From positions 124,001 to 188,000 of the forward strand of contig NZ_PGTO01000007.1 in assembly GCF_003284725.1 (NCBI RefSeq): DNA of 64,000 bases. The letters run 5' to 3'. The notes below the pieces were generated by a model that was given only the letters and a program-made list of their open reading frames with translations, was not told the DNA's origin and ran no database searches. Below are positions 1 to 9,233 of the stretch, in pieces (position 1 is the first letter of the stretch; each line of letters starts with the position of its first letter). The DNA is from Paramagnetospirillum kuznetsovii. GTDB lineage: Bacteria > Pseudomonadota > Alphaproteobacteria > Rhodospirillales > Magnetospirillaceae. The position numbers were made by a program, and so were the translations under genes.

Positions 1-1329
1 CGCGAATTTCGCAATCAGATGCTGGATTTTCTTGGCAGCAATCCTCCCGGCTGGGGGGTTAATTGGGCTTGCGCCATGGATGTGGCGATCAGGGCGGCCA
101 ATATGCTGCTGGCTTGGGATTTATTCCGCGCAGCCGGTGCAACCTTCGATGCTGCATTTGAATCGGAATTGGCCTCCGCCGCACTGGCCCATGGGCGCCA
201 TGTCCGAGCCAATCTGGAGTGGAATGCGGAGCACCGAGGCAATCACTATCTGGCGGATATCTGTGGTTTGGCCTTTTGTGCCGCCTTTCTGGCCGAGAGT
301 AGCGAGGCCGCTGACTGGATGGCCTTCTGCCGAACCGAATTGAGCGCGGAAATCCAACGCCAGTTTCTTCCCGACGGCAGCAATTTCGAGGCATCGACCG
401 CCTATCATCGGCTGTCGGCAGAGATGGCCCTCTACACTGCGGCCCTAATGGGGGGACTGTCAAAATCGGTCATGGATCGACTGTCATTGGTGGCTCGGTT
501 CGCCCGGGATATCACCAAACCTTCCGGCGAGATCGTTCAGATCGGCGATAATGATTCCGGCCGGTTCATCAGGCTGCGTTGCCATGAATCGCCTTTGGAC
601 ATGTCGAGTCTGCTCTTTTTGTCCGAAGGCCTGTTCGGCCAGGAAGATGCCGTAACGCCGGAAAGCGATGTCGTCCGGCAATTAGCAGGACGACAGTTCG
701 AGGCAGCCCAGCCCAGGCTGCGGCACCCAGGAACCGGCGCGGTGGAACTTGGGGGGTGCTCGCGTCTGATCATCTTGCCGTCCAATCCCGCTGCCTTAGA
801 CGGATTGGAGGCCATCGCCTATCCGGATTTCGGCCTGTTCATCTGGAAAAATGCACGGAGCTTCGTATCGGTGCGCTGTGGCCCAATTGGTCAGAACGGC
901 AACGGCGGTCACGCTCATAACGACCAGTTGGCGGTAGAGATCGAGATTGACGGAATCAACTGGGCCCGTGATCCGGGAACCTTTGTCTATACCCCGGATC
1001 TGGTCGCTCGGAACGCCTATCGTTCAGCCCTCGCCCATTTCGTGCCGCGCCACGGCGCCGCCGAGCCCGCAAGATTCATCTCGCCATTCCGACTTGAGGA
1101 TAAGGCAAGAGCGAAAGTGCTGCGCTTTGGACCGGACTTCGTTGGCCGTCATGACGGCTTTACTCGGCCGGTACAGCGACGGGTTGTCATCGAGGGGGGG
1201 ATGGTGATTGTGGAAGATTGGCCGGGAGTCGGCGAGAAGACGGTTCGTTCGCCGCAAGAACTTTCTGAGCTATGGGGGTTGTCGTTGCCGTTTTCACCCG
1301 GTTATGGGCTAAGGCTGTCGGCTAGGTGA
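1..1329 (+). CDS. Heparinase II/III-like polysaccharide lyase family protein, 5' end outside the window
   Basis: The frame is open from base 1, so the start codon lies upstream; 442 residues are visible. The segment with NWACAMDVAIRAAN, followed by HRGNHYLADICGL and then EASTAYHRLSAE, matches the alpha-helical toroid of heparinase II/III and alginate-lyase-like proteins. A beta-rich C-terminal part with GGHAHNDQLAVEIEIDG carries the His/Asp-containing motif typical of the heparinase II/III C-terminal domain. Such proteins often sit in export loci for uronate-containing polysaccharides, which agrees with the UDP-HexNAc dehydrogenase nearby. The gene converges on the SGNH hydrolase gene and their ends overlap by 28 bases. 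Substrate and direction of chemistry (lyase or modification) are not known. Confidence 0.85.
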   Translation, partial: REFRNQMLDFLGSNPPGWGVNWACAMDVAIRAANMLLAWDLFRAAGATFDAAFESELASAALAHGRHVRANLEWNAEHRGNHYLADICGLAFCAAFLAESSEAADWMAFCRTELSAEIQRQFLPDGSNFEASTAYHRLSAEMALYTAALMGGLSKSVMDRLSLVARFARDITKPSGEIVQIGDNDSGRFIRLRCHESPLDMSSLLFLSEGLFGQEDAVTPESDVVRQLAGRQFEAAQPRLRHPGTGAVELGGCSRLIILPSNPAALDGLEAIAYPDFGLFIWKNARSFVSVRCGPIGQNGNGGHAHNDQLAVEIEIDGINWARDPGTFVYTPDLVARNAYRSALAHFVPRHGAAEPARFISPFRLEDKARAKVLRFGPDFVGRHDGFTRPVQRRVVIEGGMVIVEDWPGVGEKTVRSPQELSELWGLSLPFSPGYGLRLSAR

Positions 1330-2417
1330 CGACCCATCAGGCGGTAACCATCAGCGGTCAGGTGTACCGAATCAACGAAATAGCGATCACGTGGAACCAA
1401 GGCTTCGCGACTCCAGGCTTCCAAATCGAGCAATTTCCAGCCTCGGCTTACCGCCAGTTCTCGGAGATTTTGGTTGGCTCTGTCCGTGACGATCGCCAGC
1501 GCCAGGGGATTGTCGGTCCATTGCGGTAAATGTCCCTTGGCCAGTGTGGCGCCATCGGGAATTTGGTCGGGCATATAAAGCCCAGGCAGGGTAGCGAGAA
1601 CAACCCGTGCACCGTTCTTCGACAAGCTGTCACCCAGTTGTTTGGTCCGTTCCAGAAAAAGTGGAGTGTCGTGCTGGAGGCGGCCTAGGATCGGATCGGT
1701 GGGATCAAGTCGTTTTCGCTTGTTGAGAAGAGCTCGGGCGCGGGTCTTGTCGTCGCTGCCGAGTCTCGCAAGCAGTCGGCCCACTTGTTCCAGCAGCCGT
1801 ATGGTTGCAAAGGATGATGATAGGGCTGGAGGATACTCGCCGTAGATATCATTCCACCCGGCAAAGATCACAACGATGTCGGGCTTAAGCGCAATATAGC
1901 GGTTGATTTCCAGCAGGTGATTGCGCAGCCAGTAACCTTCGACGCCGCCATTGATGGCCTCGACCAAGCGTCCACGGGCGGCGAGGTTTTCCTGATAGAG
2001 ACTGACATAGTCAACTCCCGGCAGACCGAATGTAACGGAATCTCCAAGAAACAGAATGCGCCTAAGCCGATGCCCCAAATCAATTTCCTGCCCTTTGAAG
2101 CCTTGGCTGTTGATGGCAAGTCGCCCTGTCGGCACGGTGGCGATCGCGATGCCGCCTTCCACTTTGCCGACGGCCAATTTAGCGGCAACAAGTTCTTGGG
2201 AATCAGCCGTATAGCCTGGCTTTAGTCCCCAATGGCCGCCATAGCGATCCGAGGCGACCTTGTAGGGGTCCAGCACCATGGTTTCATTGATGGCCTTGGC
2301 GATGGCGGGAATGGCAATCAACTGCTCCCTTCCGGCTTCGATCAGTCGGGCGACCAACTCCACGCCGAGCATCACGATGGCGAGAATGACAGCCCACCCG
2401 ATGAGTTTGGTTCTCAT
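1302..2417 (-). CDS. SGNH/GDSL-type hydrolase or O-acyl-modifying protein, membrane anchored
   Basis: The 371-residue protein begins with a hydrophobic segment (about residues 5-25) that would anchor it in the membrane or serve as a signal. The SGNH blocks are visible: ILFLGDSVTFG supplies the nucleophile Ser, GWNDIYG the block III Asn, and DSVHLTADGY the C-terminal Asp-His pair. Family members remove or transfer acyl groups on polysaccharides; the substrate here is unknown. It ends a reverse-strand run (GT9, UDP-HexNAc dehydrogenase, two-domain oxidoreductase, SGNH) with only one base between its start and the preceding stop, so co-transcription is likely. The 3' end overlaps the convergent heparinase-like gene. 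Confidence 0.8.
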   Translation of the reverse strand: MRTKLIGWAVILAIVMLGVELVARLIEAGREQLIAIPAIAKAINETMVLDPYKVASDRYGGHWGLKPGYTADSQELVAAKLAVGKVEGGIAIATVPTGRLAINSQGFKGQEIDLGHRLRRILFLGDSVTFGLPGVDYVSLYQENLAARGRLVEAINGGVEGYWLRNHLLEINRYIALKPDIVVIFAGWNDIYGEYPPALSSSFATIRLLEQVGRLLARLGSDDKTRARALLNKRKRLDPTDPILGRLQHDTPLFLERTKQLGDSLSKNGARVVLATLPGLYMPDQIPDGATLAKGHLPQWTDNPLALAIVTDRANQNLRELAVSRGWKLLDLEAWSREALVPRDRYFVDSVHLTADGYRLMGRHLADSLSP

Positions 2418-2418
2418 G

Positions 2419-4539
2419 TCAGGCCGAGATCAGACGCTGAATTCTCAGGGCGGCTCGTGCTATGGCGATCTGCTGATCCAACGCGATGGGCCAAATTCCG
2501 GTGCGCAGGCCGTCGCCCAGGGCCACCATCAGCGCCTTGTGGCCCTTGTCCTGACCGCCTTGCCAGCCCTTGGTCCGGCGCCCCGCCACCGTCAGCGAGC
2601 GATAGTCGTCGAGGGCGAGAACCATGCCGTCGGCGAAGACCTCCAATCGTTCCTTGGGGTGTTCCTTGGTCCCTAGGGCGGTATAGAGCAAGGTGCAGAC
2701 GGAGCCGTCGGCGAAGGCGAGGCTGGCGGAGAAATTGTCATCGGCCCGCCACTGCTTGCTCGGAGCCCGCATGGACCGGGCCTGGATGTCCACCGGCAGG
2801 CTGCCGGTCAGGGCGCAGAACAGGTCGTAGACATGGCAGGCCTCGCCCAGATTACGGCCGCCGCCTTCCGGTCCCTGGGTCCAGTGGTCGGCGGGCAGGA
2901 AGCCGGCATTCATGCGATAAGACGCCATCAGCGGCGTCGAGCGGCCGCGCAGCAGTTCGGCAATGCGCCGGATGGCGGGCGAGAAGCGGCGGTTGAAACC
3001 GGTCAGCAGCATGGGGCCGTCGGGATGGGCGGCGTAGAAATCCTCGATGGCCGCCAGCTCCGCGTCGGTCAGGCAAAGCGGTTTTTCCACCAGGACCGCC
3101 TTGCCGGCCCGCAGCGCCCGCAGCGTCAGGTCGCCGTGCAGGTCGTGGCGGGTGCCGATCATCACCAGCCCGATTGCGTCGTCGTTGAGTACCTCGTCCA
3201 CTTCGCTGGTGGCATAGGCGGCTCCGGCGCGGGTGGCGACCGCCTTGGCGGTGGCGCCGGTGCGGCTCATGACGCCGCGTAGATGGAAGCGCTCGGGCAT
3301 GGCCAGCATATTGGGGATATGGACGGCCTGAAGAAAGGAACCGGCGCCCAGGATGCCGACTCCGATGCTCCCCGAAAGCCCCGGCTTGGCGGCAAGCGCG
3401 ATGCGGCGGCTGGGGCGCCCGTCGGGCTCGGGGTAGGACAGCAGCGCCAGCAGCGGCCTGTCGGCGGCATCCTTCAGCCGGGCATAGGCGGCAGGCGCCT
3501 GCCCGATGGGAAAGACTTCGGGCGACAAGGGCGCCAGCGTCACCGATCCCTCGGCCAGCAGGGCCAGATAGGCCTCCATGTTGCGGGTCTCGGTCCAGCG
3601 CACATATGCCAGCGGATAATCGGCGCCGCCCCGCTCGAAGACCGGGTCGTAGCGTCCGGGGCCGTAAGAGCACGAGATCAGGAAGTCCACTTCCTTGGCG
3701 TAGAAATCGGCGCGGTCCAGCGACAGGCCCACATCGCCCACCAGGACCACCCGGCCCTTGCGGCGGCAGCACTGGGCTGCCTGGGCGACGATGGCGTCGG
3801 AGCTGGAGGCGGCGCAGATGATGACGGCGTCGGCGCCGAATCCATCGGTCAGCCGCGCCACGGTGCCGACGGCGTCATCGACGGGGTCCAGCGCCGCGGT
3901 GGCGCCGGTGGCCAGGGCGATGGAGCGGCGCTTGGGGTCGGGGTCGATGCCGATCACCCGGACGCCGTTGGCTTTCAGCATCTGAACGCTCAACAGGCCC
4001 AGTACCCCGAGGCCGAGGACCACCACGCTCTCGCCCAGGGTGGGATTGGCGCGGCGGATGCCTTGCAGGGCGATGGCGCCCAGGGTGACGGTGCAGGCCT
4101 CGTCGCTTTCAAGCCCATGGGGAATGCGGGTGGCGAGATTGACCGGCACCGCGATGATCTCGGCATGATTGGCGATGCCCGCACCGGCGCAGGCGACCCG
4201 GTCGCCCACGGCGAATCCGTCCACCCGCTCGCCCACCGCGATAACCGTCCCGGCGGCGGAATAGCCGGTGGGAGTGCCCGCATCCAACTGGCCCTTGACC
4301 CGATTGATGGTGGCCGCCAGCCCCTGGTCGCGCACCATCTCCAGCACCCGCTTCACATGCTGGGGCTGCTTCATGGCACGGCGATACAGCGGCATGCCCG
4401 ACAGCGCCACTCCCGCCCCCTCGGTTCCCGCCGAGATGCAGGAATAGGCGGCGCAAACCAAGACTTCTCCTGGCCCGGCCAGGGGCGCTGGGACATCTTC
4501 CACCACGGCTTGGCCGGATCGGATCAGAACCTGCTTCAC
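2419..4539 (-). CDS. Two-domain oxidoreductase: zinc-type alcohol dehydrogenase fused to Gfo/Idh/MocA dehydrogenase
   Basis: The product is about 706 residues. The N-terminal half resembles medium-chain zinc-type dehydrogenases, with a GroES-like part and the nucleotide-binding motif VVLGLGVLGLLSVQML. The C-terminal half (from about residue 390) is Gfo/Idh/MocA-like, with VGILGAGSFLQAVHIP and the motif VEKPLCLT. Fusions of this kind recur in polysaccharide loci next to heparinase-like genes. I chose the GTG start at 4539 because TAGGAGGGAGC lies just upstream, with the TAG being the stop of the preceding gene; the longer frame would overlap that gene. Acting on a nucleotide-sugar or lipid-linked sugar is inference from context. 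Confidence 0.88.
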   Translation of the reverse strand: MKQVLIRSGQAVVEDVPAPLAGPGEVLVCAAYSCISAGTEGAGVALSGMPLYRRAMKQPQHVKRVLEMVRDQGLAATINRVKGQLDAGTPTGYSAAGTVIAVGERVDGFAVGDRVACAGAGIANHAEIIAVPVNLATRIPHGLESDEACTVTLGAIALQGIRRANPTLGESVVVLGLGVLGLLSVQMLKANGVRVIGIDPDPKRRSIALATGATAALDPVDDAVGTVARLTDGFGADAVIICAASSSDAIVAQAAQCCRRKGRVVLVGDVGLSLDRADFYAKEVDFLISCSYGPGRYDPVFERGGADYPLAYVRWTETRNMEAYLALLAEGSVTLAPLSPEVFPIGQAPAAYARLKDAADRPLLALLSYPEPDGRPSRRIALAAKPGLSGSIGVGILGAGSFLQAVHIPNMLAMPERFHLRGVMSRTGATAKAVATRAGAAYATSEVDEVLNDDAIGLVMIGTRHDLHGDLTLRALRAGKAVLVEKPLCLTDAELAAIEDFYAAHPDGPMLLTGFNRRFSPAIRRIAELLRGRSTPLMASYRMNAGFLPADHWTQGPEGGGRNLGEACHVYDLFCALTGSLPVDIQARSMRAPSKQWRADDNFSASLAFADGSVCTLLYTALGTKEHPKERLEVFADGMVLALDDYRSLTVAGRRTKGWQGGQDKGHKALMVALGDGLRTGIWPIALDQQIAIARAALRIQRLISA

Positions 4540-4547
4540 GCTCCCTC

Positions 4548-5813
4548 CTACAGCCGCCACAACCTCACAGCCTCGGGGATATCCATGCCGCGCCACATAC
4601 CCTTGACATCGGCCACCAGACCGCCGGGCCGTACCAGCATCGAGAAGGCTTCATCGGTGAAGCCCAGATAAGGCGAATGGGGCACCGCGCCGATCAGGCA
4701 GTCATAGCCGCCTGCCCCGTCCAGCGAGGCCATCAGCGTCTCGCCATATTCATGGGTGGCCTCGGCGGGGTCGGCGAAGGGATCGTGAACTTCCACCGCG
4801 TGGCCCAACTCGCGCAATGTGCGGATGACGTCGACCACCTTGCTGTTGCGCAGGTCGGGGACGTTCTCCTTGAAGGTCAGGCCCAGCATCAGGATGCGGG
4901 ACTCCGGGGCCAACTGGGCGGAAATCTGCCGGGCGATCCAAGGCCCCATGCCGTCGTTGATGCGGCGCCCGGCCAGGATGATCTCGGGATGCAATCCGTT
5001 GTTCTGGGCGCAGCGGGCCAGATAGAACGGATCGACGCCGATGCAGTGGCCGCCCACCAGTCCGGGCATGAATTTCAGGAAGTTCCACTTGGTGGCCGAG
5101 GCGTCCAGCACGTCATAGATGGAAATCCCCAGCTTCTGGAAGATTTGGGTGATTTCGTTGATGAAGGCGATGTTGATGTCGCGCTGGGAATTCTCGATCA
5201 CCTTGGCGGCCTCGGCCACCCTGATGGAGGCGGCGGCGAACACGCCCCCGGTGGTCACGGCGCCGTAGACCTTGGTCAGCAGGGCGGTGACCTCGGGGGT
5301 CTGACCGGCGATGACCTTGGTGATGCGGTCCACCGTGTGCTCGCGGTCGCCGGGATTGATGCGCTCGGGGCTGTAGCCCAGGAAGAAGTCCGCGCCGCAG
5401 GTCAGTCCGGAAATGCGCTCCAGCTCGGGGCCGCAGACATCCTCGGTGACACCGGGATAGACGGTGCTCTCATAGACCACCACGGCGCCCTTCTTCATGG
5501 CGCGGCCAACGGTGCCGCTGGCGCTGATCATGGGGCGCAGGTCGGGTTCGTTGGCGTCGTCCACCGGCGTCGGCACCGTGACGATATAGACGTCGGCGCC
5601 CTCGATATCGCCGCTGTTGGCGGTCAGCTTCAAGGTGCTGGCGCGCAGCCGGGCGGGCTCCACCTCGTCGGTGCGGTCGAAGCCCTTGTGCAACTCGCCG
5701 ATACGGTCCTTGGAAATGTCAAAGCCGGTGGTGGGAAAGTGACGTGCCAGCGCCACGGCGAGCGGTAAGCCCACATAGCCCAGGCCGATGACGGCGATCT
5801 TGGTGGAATTCAT
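4548..5813 (-). CDS. Nucleotide-sugar (UDP-HexNAc) 6-dehydrogenase, TviB/WbpO type
   Basis: The 421-residue protein starts with the Rossmann motif IAVIGLGYVGLPLAV, carries YESTVYPGVTED in the NAD domain, and has the catalytic Cys near residue 257 in GGHCIGVDPFYLA. It should oxidise the C6 alcohol of a UDP-HexNAc to the uronic acid with two NAD+. The closest type by motif is the Vi-antigen/WbpO group (UDP-GalNAc or UDP-GlcNAc 6-dehydrogenase) rather than UDP-glucose dehydrogenase, but substrate cannot be fixed by eye. The ATG at 5813 gives a 4-base ATGA overlap with the stop of the GT9 gene, which supports this start and translational coupling. Confidence 0.9.
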   Translation of the reverse strand: MNSTKIAVIGLGYVGLPLAVALARHFPTTGFDISKDRIGELHKGFDRTDEVEPARLRASTLKLTANSGDIEGADVYIVTVPTPVDDANEPDLRPMISASGTVGRAMKKGAVVVYESTVYPGVTEDVCGPELERISGLTCGADFFLGYSPERINPGDREHTVDRITKVIAGQTPEVTALLTKVYGAVTTGGVFAAASIRVAEAAKVIENSQRDINIAFINEITQIFQKLGISIYDVLDASATKWNFLKFMPGLVGGHCIGVDPFYLARCAQNNGLHPEIILAGRRINDGMGPWIARQISAQLAPESRILMLGLTFKENVPDLRNSKVVDVIRTLRELGHAVEVHDPFADPAEATHEYGETLMASLDGAGGYDCLIGAVPHSPYLGFTDEAFSMLVRPGGLVADVKGMWRGMDIPEAVRLWRL

Positions 5814-6802
5814 GGCGCAACCCGTTCTGTCGACAGCCGAGGTGTAGCGCAGCCCTTCGTCCGGGTCCACAGACTTCGCGCCGCCTCGATCACCCTTTGG
5901 GGCGAGAGATCGCGCATCATGCAGTCCTGGCTGCGATAGTCGTAGTCGGGGGCGTGGCAGATATCCTCGAACGAGCGCGGTCCCCGCACGCTGGCGGCGT
6001 GGGGGCCGAAGGGGCCGTAGAACACTTCCGACGATGGCCCGAACAGGCCGAGCGTGGGAATCCCGGCCGCCGCCGCCATGTGCATCAGGCCGGAATCATT
6101 GCCGAGATAGAAGGCGCAGCGTCGCAGGCAGGCATAGGCGGTGGGCAGGTCGATGCCGCCCGCCAGATCGATGAGGCGCTCCGGCGCGACGGAATCCAGA
6201 ACCGGGGCCGCCTTGGCGCGTTCGTCGGCCGAAGCGAAGACGGCGACGCGGGCCTGGGGCAGGATACTGTCCGCCGAGGTCAGGGCGGCGATGACCTGGG
6301 CGAAGCTTTCCGCCGGCCATTGCTTGGCGCCCCAATTGGCGGTGGGGCCGATCGCCAGCACCGGCCCGCCGGGCGGAATCAATCGGGCGGCCTCCGAGCA
6401 CTGGGCATCGGTGGCCCACAACTTGGGGGGCAAGGCTTGGTCGAGCCCCAGGGCCGAGGCCAGATGCACCAGACGGTGCTTGGGCTCCCATGATGACTTC
6501 AGTCCCCGGCGGCGCAGCGTGGGCAGCAGCCAGCCGATGGCCGAGCCGCGCAAATCCACCACCAGCGACCACGGCCGGGTGACGGTGCGCTTCCACAAAT
6601 CCATCCAATGACCGGCGCGCTTGCGCTTGACCATGGGAATGACCTCGTCCACGAAGGGCGCGGCGGCGAACAGGGGGGCGGCGGGTGCGCCGCAGGCCAC
6701 GGTGAATCGGGCCTGTGGATAGTGTTCGGCCAGATGGGCCAGCAGTCCTGTGGACAGGACGGCGTCGCCGATGCGGCTGGCGGTGACGAACAGGATGCGC
6801 AT
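5810..6802 (-). CDS. Glycosyltransferase family 9 (heptosyltransferase-like)
   Basis: The 330-residue protein opens with MRILFVTASRIGDAVLSTG and contains GNDSGLMHMAAAAGIPTLGLFGPS. These are the two hallmarks of the ADP-heptose:LPS heptosyltransferase fold (GT9, GT-B). It would transfer a heptose or another sugar onto an LPS core or related glycan at the inner face of the membrane. It is the first gene of the reverse-strand run toward the SGNH hydrolase and is divergent from the asparagine-synthase-like gene, with 99 bases between the starts. Confidence 0.88.
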   Translation of the reverse strand: MRILFVTASRIGDAVLSTGLLAHLAEHYPQARFTVACGAPAAPLFAAAPFVDEVIPMVKRKRAGHWMDLWKRTVTRPWSLVVDLRGSAIGWLLPTLRRRGLKSSWEPKHRLVHLASALGLDQALPPKLWATDAQCSEAARLIPPGGPVLAIGPTANWGAKQWPAESFAQVIAALTSADSILPQARVAVFASADERAKAAPVLDSVAPERLIDLAGGIDLPTAYACLRRCAFYLGNDSGLMHMAAAAGIPTLGLFGPSSEVFYGPFGPHAASVRGPRSFEDICHAPDYDYRSQDCMMRDLSPQRVIEAARSLWTRTKGCATPRLSTERVAP

Positions 6803-6901
6803 GGCTCGGTGTACCGCAGCCGGTTGTCCGGCGCAACCGGGGCATGACGCCGTCCCTCCGCCCTGCTAAACAGGAGCAGGTTTGGCAGCGGGTATGGCGT
6901 C

Positions 6902-8929
6902 GTGTGCGGTATCGCCGGATTGATCGGGCCGGGCGTGAATGGGGTCTTGCTGACCGCCATGCGCGAAGCCATGGCCCATCGCGGTCCCGACGGCGCCGGG
7001 CTTTGGCTGTCGGCGGATGGCCGGGTCGGGCTGGCCCATCGCCGTTTGTCCATTCTCGATCTGGCGGATAATGCCGGCCAGCCCATGGCCAACGAGGACG
7101 GCTCGGTGGTCGTCGCCTTCAACGGCGAGATCTACAACCATCTGGTCCTTCGGCGGGAACTGACCGAGGCCGGGCATGTCTTCGCCACCGATCATTCCGA
7201 TACCGAGGTTCTGGTTCATGGCTACGAGCAATGGGGTCTGGACGGGCTGCTGGCCCGCCTGTCGGGCATGTTCGCCTTCGCCCTGTGGGACGCGGCTGCG
7301 GCGAAACTGTTGCTCGTCCGCGATCGGGTCGGCGTCAAGCCGCTGTATTTCAGCCGCATCGACGGAACCCTCGCCTTTGCCTCCGAGATCAAGGGCCTGC
7401 TGGCCCATCCCGGATTGGAGCGCGATGTCTGCGCCCCCGCCCTGTGGCATACCCTGTCCTTCCTGACGCCACCGGCGCCGCTGACCCTGTTCGACGGGGT
7501 GTTCAAGCTGCCCGCCGGTCATGTGCTGGAGGTGGACGCAAACGGTGCCATGCGGGCGCGCCGTTGGTGGCGAGCGGTGCCGGGTCTGGTGGAGCCGGTC
7601 CCAGGCGGCCTGTCCGAGGCGGCGCGGCGGGACTATTTCGTCCAGGGCATTCGCTCGCGCCTGGAAGCCTCGGTGGCCAGCCATCTCGCCGCCGACGTGC
7701 CGGTGGGGGCCTTCCTGTCGGGCGGCATCGATTCCTCCACCCTGGTGGGGCTGATGAGCCGTCTGGCCGGGGGGCGGGTCAACACCTTCACCATCGGCTT
7801 TTCCGACCACAAGCATCTGAACGAGCTGGATTGGGCCGACAGGGTGGCGCGCCACTTCGGCACCGAGCATCACGTGGTCCGCATCTCCGGCGAGCATATG
7901 GAGAGCTATCTGGAGGAGCTGGTCCACACCCAGGACGAGCCCATCGCCGACTGGGTCTGCATTCCGCTGCATTTCGTCTCCTCGGTGGTGCGTCAGGCCG
8001 GGGTCAAGGTGGTGCAGGTGGGCGAGGGCGCCGACGAACTGTTCTGCGGCTATCCCAGCTGGATGACCTGGCTGGACCTGCATCATCGCGCCTGGGGGCC
8101 GTGGCGCAAATGGATGCCGGGGCCGTTGCGGGCGGTGGCGGCGGAAGCGGCGGCGCTGGGCGCCTGGGCGCGGCCCGATCTGGCCGCCAAGCTGGACATC
8201 GTGCGCCGGGCGGCGGATCGGGACGGCGAGCTGTTCTGGACCGGCGCCATATCGCTGTGGGACGGGCAGAAGCGCGGGCTGATCCCCGATCCCCAGGCCT
8301 TCTGCTCGGTGGGACGGGCGGGCGAGATGGCCGATCTCGGTCTGCTGCCGGACTCATGGCTGACGCCCGACAGCGCGGCGGTGCCCGCCTCCTTCATGGC
8401 GGCGTTCGACCGCGATTTTCCCGGCCGCGACCAGCTTAGCCGCATGACCCATGCGGAATTCAGGCTGCGGCTGCCGGAACTGCTGCTGATGCGGGTGGAC
8501 AAGATCACCATGGGCCAGTCCATCGAGGCGCGGGTGCCGTTCCTCGACAAGGATCTGGTGGAATTCGTCCTCGACATTCCCCAGGCCGACAAACTGGCGG
8601 GCGGTGCCAAGGCCTTGTTGAAGCAGGCGGTGCGCGGCCTGATTCCCGACGACATCATCGACCGCCCCAAGATGGGATTCGGCGCCCCCATGTCCCAGTG
8701 GCTGCGCGGCGAGTTCGGCCGCCGGGCGGAAAGCGAGATCCTGTCGTCGTCGCTGCTGGACCGCTTCGGCTTTTCCAAGAAGGCGGTGGCCGCCATGATC
8801 GACGATCACCGCCAGGGCCGCCGCGACGTCTCGCTGCCCATCTGGGTGCTCTACAATACGGTGGCGTGGCACCGCAAATGGATCGGCGAGGCCCCCAAGG
8901 GCAGGCGATTGGGCGGCTGTTGCGGCTGA
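6902..8929 (+). CDS. Glutamine-dependent amidotransferase, asparagine synthase (AsnB) family
   Basis: The 675-residue product begins MCGIAGLIG, so the nucleophilic Cys2 of class II glutamine amidotransferases is in place. MAHRGPDGAG and FNGEIYNH complete the glutaminase domain. The synthetase domain carries the ATP-pyrophosphatase loop FLSGGIDSSTLVGLM near residue 275. The start is GTG at 6902, required to place Cys at position 2. In polysaccharide loci AsnB homologues usually amidate uronic acid carboxyl groups, which would fit the UDP-HexNAc dehydrogenase next door; amidation of free aspartate is the alternative. A short inverted repeat (6864-6887) lies just before the start. Confidence 0.88.
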   Translation: MCGIAGLIGPGVNGVLLTAMREAMAHRGPDGAGLWLSADGRVGLAHRRLSILDLADNAGQPMANEDGSVVVAFNGEIYNHLVLRRELTEAGHVFATDHSDTEVLVHGYEQWGLDGLLARLSGMFAFALWDAAAAKLLLVRDRVGVKPLYFSRIDGTLAFASEIKGLLAHPGLERDVCAPALWHTLSFLTPPAPLTLFDGVFKLPAGHVLEVDANGAMRARRWWRAVPGLVEPVPGGLSEAARRDYFVQGIRSRLEASVASHLAADVPVGAFLSGGIDSSTLVGLMSRLAGGRVNTFTIGFSDHKHLNELDWADRVARHFGTEHHVVRISGEHMESYLEELVHTQDEPIADWVCIPLHFVSSVVRQAGVKVVQVGEGADELFCGYPSWMTWLDLHHRAWGPWRKWMPGPLRAVAAEAAALGAWARPDLAAKLDIVRRAADRDGELFWTGAISLWDGQKRGLIPDPQAFCSVGRAGEMADLGLLPDSWLTPDSAAVPASFMAAFDRDFPGRDQLSRMTHAEFRLRLPELLLMRVDKITMGQSIEARVPFLDKDLVEFVLDIPQADKLAGGAKALLKQAVRGLIPDDIIDRPKMGFGAPMSQWLRGEFGRRAESEILSSSLLDRFGFSKKAVAAMIDDHRQGRRDVSLPIWVLYNTVAWHRKWIGEAPKGRRLGGCCG

Positions 8930-8941
8930 TTTCGGTAAGAA

Positions 8942-8996
8942 TTGCACCCGGAATAATTTCTGCGCATAATTTGGCGCATGAATTTGCGTATGGAGC
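8942..8996 (+). promoter_or_regulatory. Candidate promoter and operator of the ccdAB pair
   Basis: TTGCAC at 8942-8947 and CATAAT at 8965-8970 are separated by 17 bases, a good sigma-70 arrangement. Overlapping and following the -10 are iterated GCGCAT/AATTTG units: GCGCATAATTTG, then GCGCATGAATTTG, then CGTATG. Such phased repeats are what an autoregulating antitoxin-toxin complex would bind; that role is inference. Confidence 0.55.
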
Positions 8997-9002
8997 ATGG
9001 CT

Positions 9003-9233
9003 ATGACCGCCACCATTAAAAGGCCGACCAATGTTTCATTGCCGCAGAATTTAGTGCTTGAGGCAAAAAGCCTGGACATCAGCCTGTCCAAGGCGTGTGA
9101 ACGGGGCTTGACGGAGGCCATAGCCGAGGCCCGTTCCGCCCGCTGGCTTGCCGAAAATAAAGGTGCGGTCGAGGCCTGGAATCAGCGGGTGGAAGCCGTT
9201 GGCCTTCCGCTGGCACGGTTTCGTCAATTCTGA
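9003..9233 (+). CDS. ccdA: CcdA-type antitoxin of a type II toxin-antitoxin pair
   Basis: The 76-residue protein has an N-terminal ribbon-helix-helix region (TNVSLPQNLVLEAKSLDIS) and the characteristic CcdA tail with RSARWLAENKGAVEAWNQRVE. The tail is the part that wraps the toxin in known CcdA. I prefer the ATG at 9003 because GGAG at 8992-8995 is seven bases away; the ATG at 8997 would be only one base from it. The stop overlaps the ccdB start as TGATG, typical of coupled pairs. Confidence 0.88.
   Translation: MTATIKRPTNVSLPQNLVLEAKSLDISLSKACERGLTEAIAEARSARWLAENKGAVEAWNQRVEAVGLPLARFRQF

Noticed and set aside
3283-4671. 462-residue open frame antisense to the two-domain oxidoreductase
   Set aside because: It is a Gly/His/Gln-rich shadow product without homology features.
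6866-8086. 406-residue open frame antisense to the AsnB-like gene
   Set aside because: It is a shadow; Cys2 and PP-loop motifs establish the plus-strand gene.
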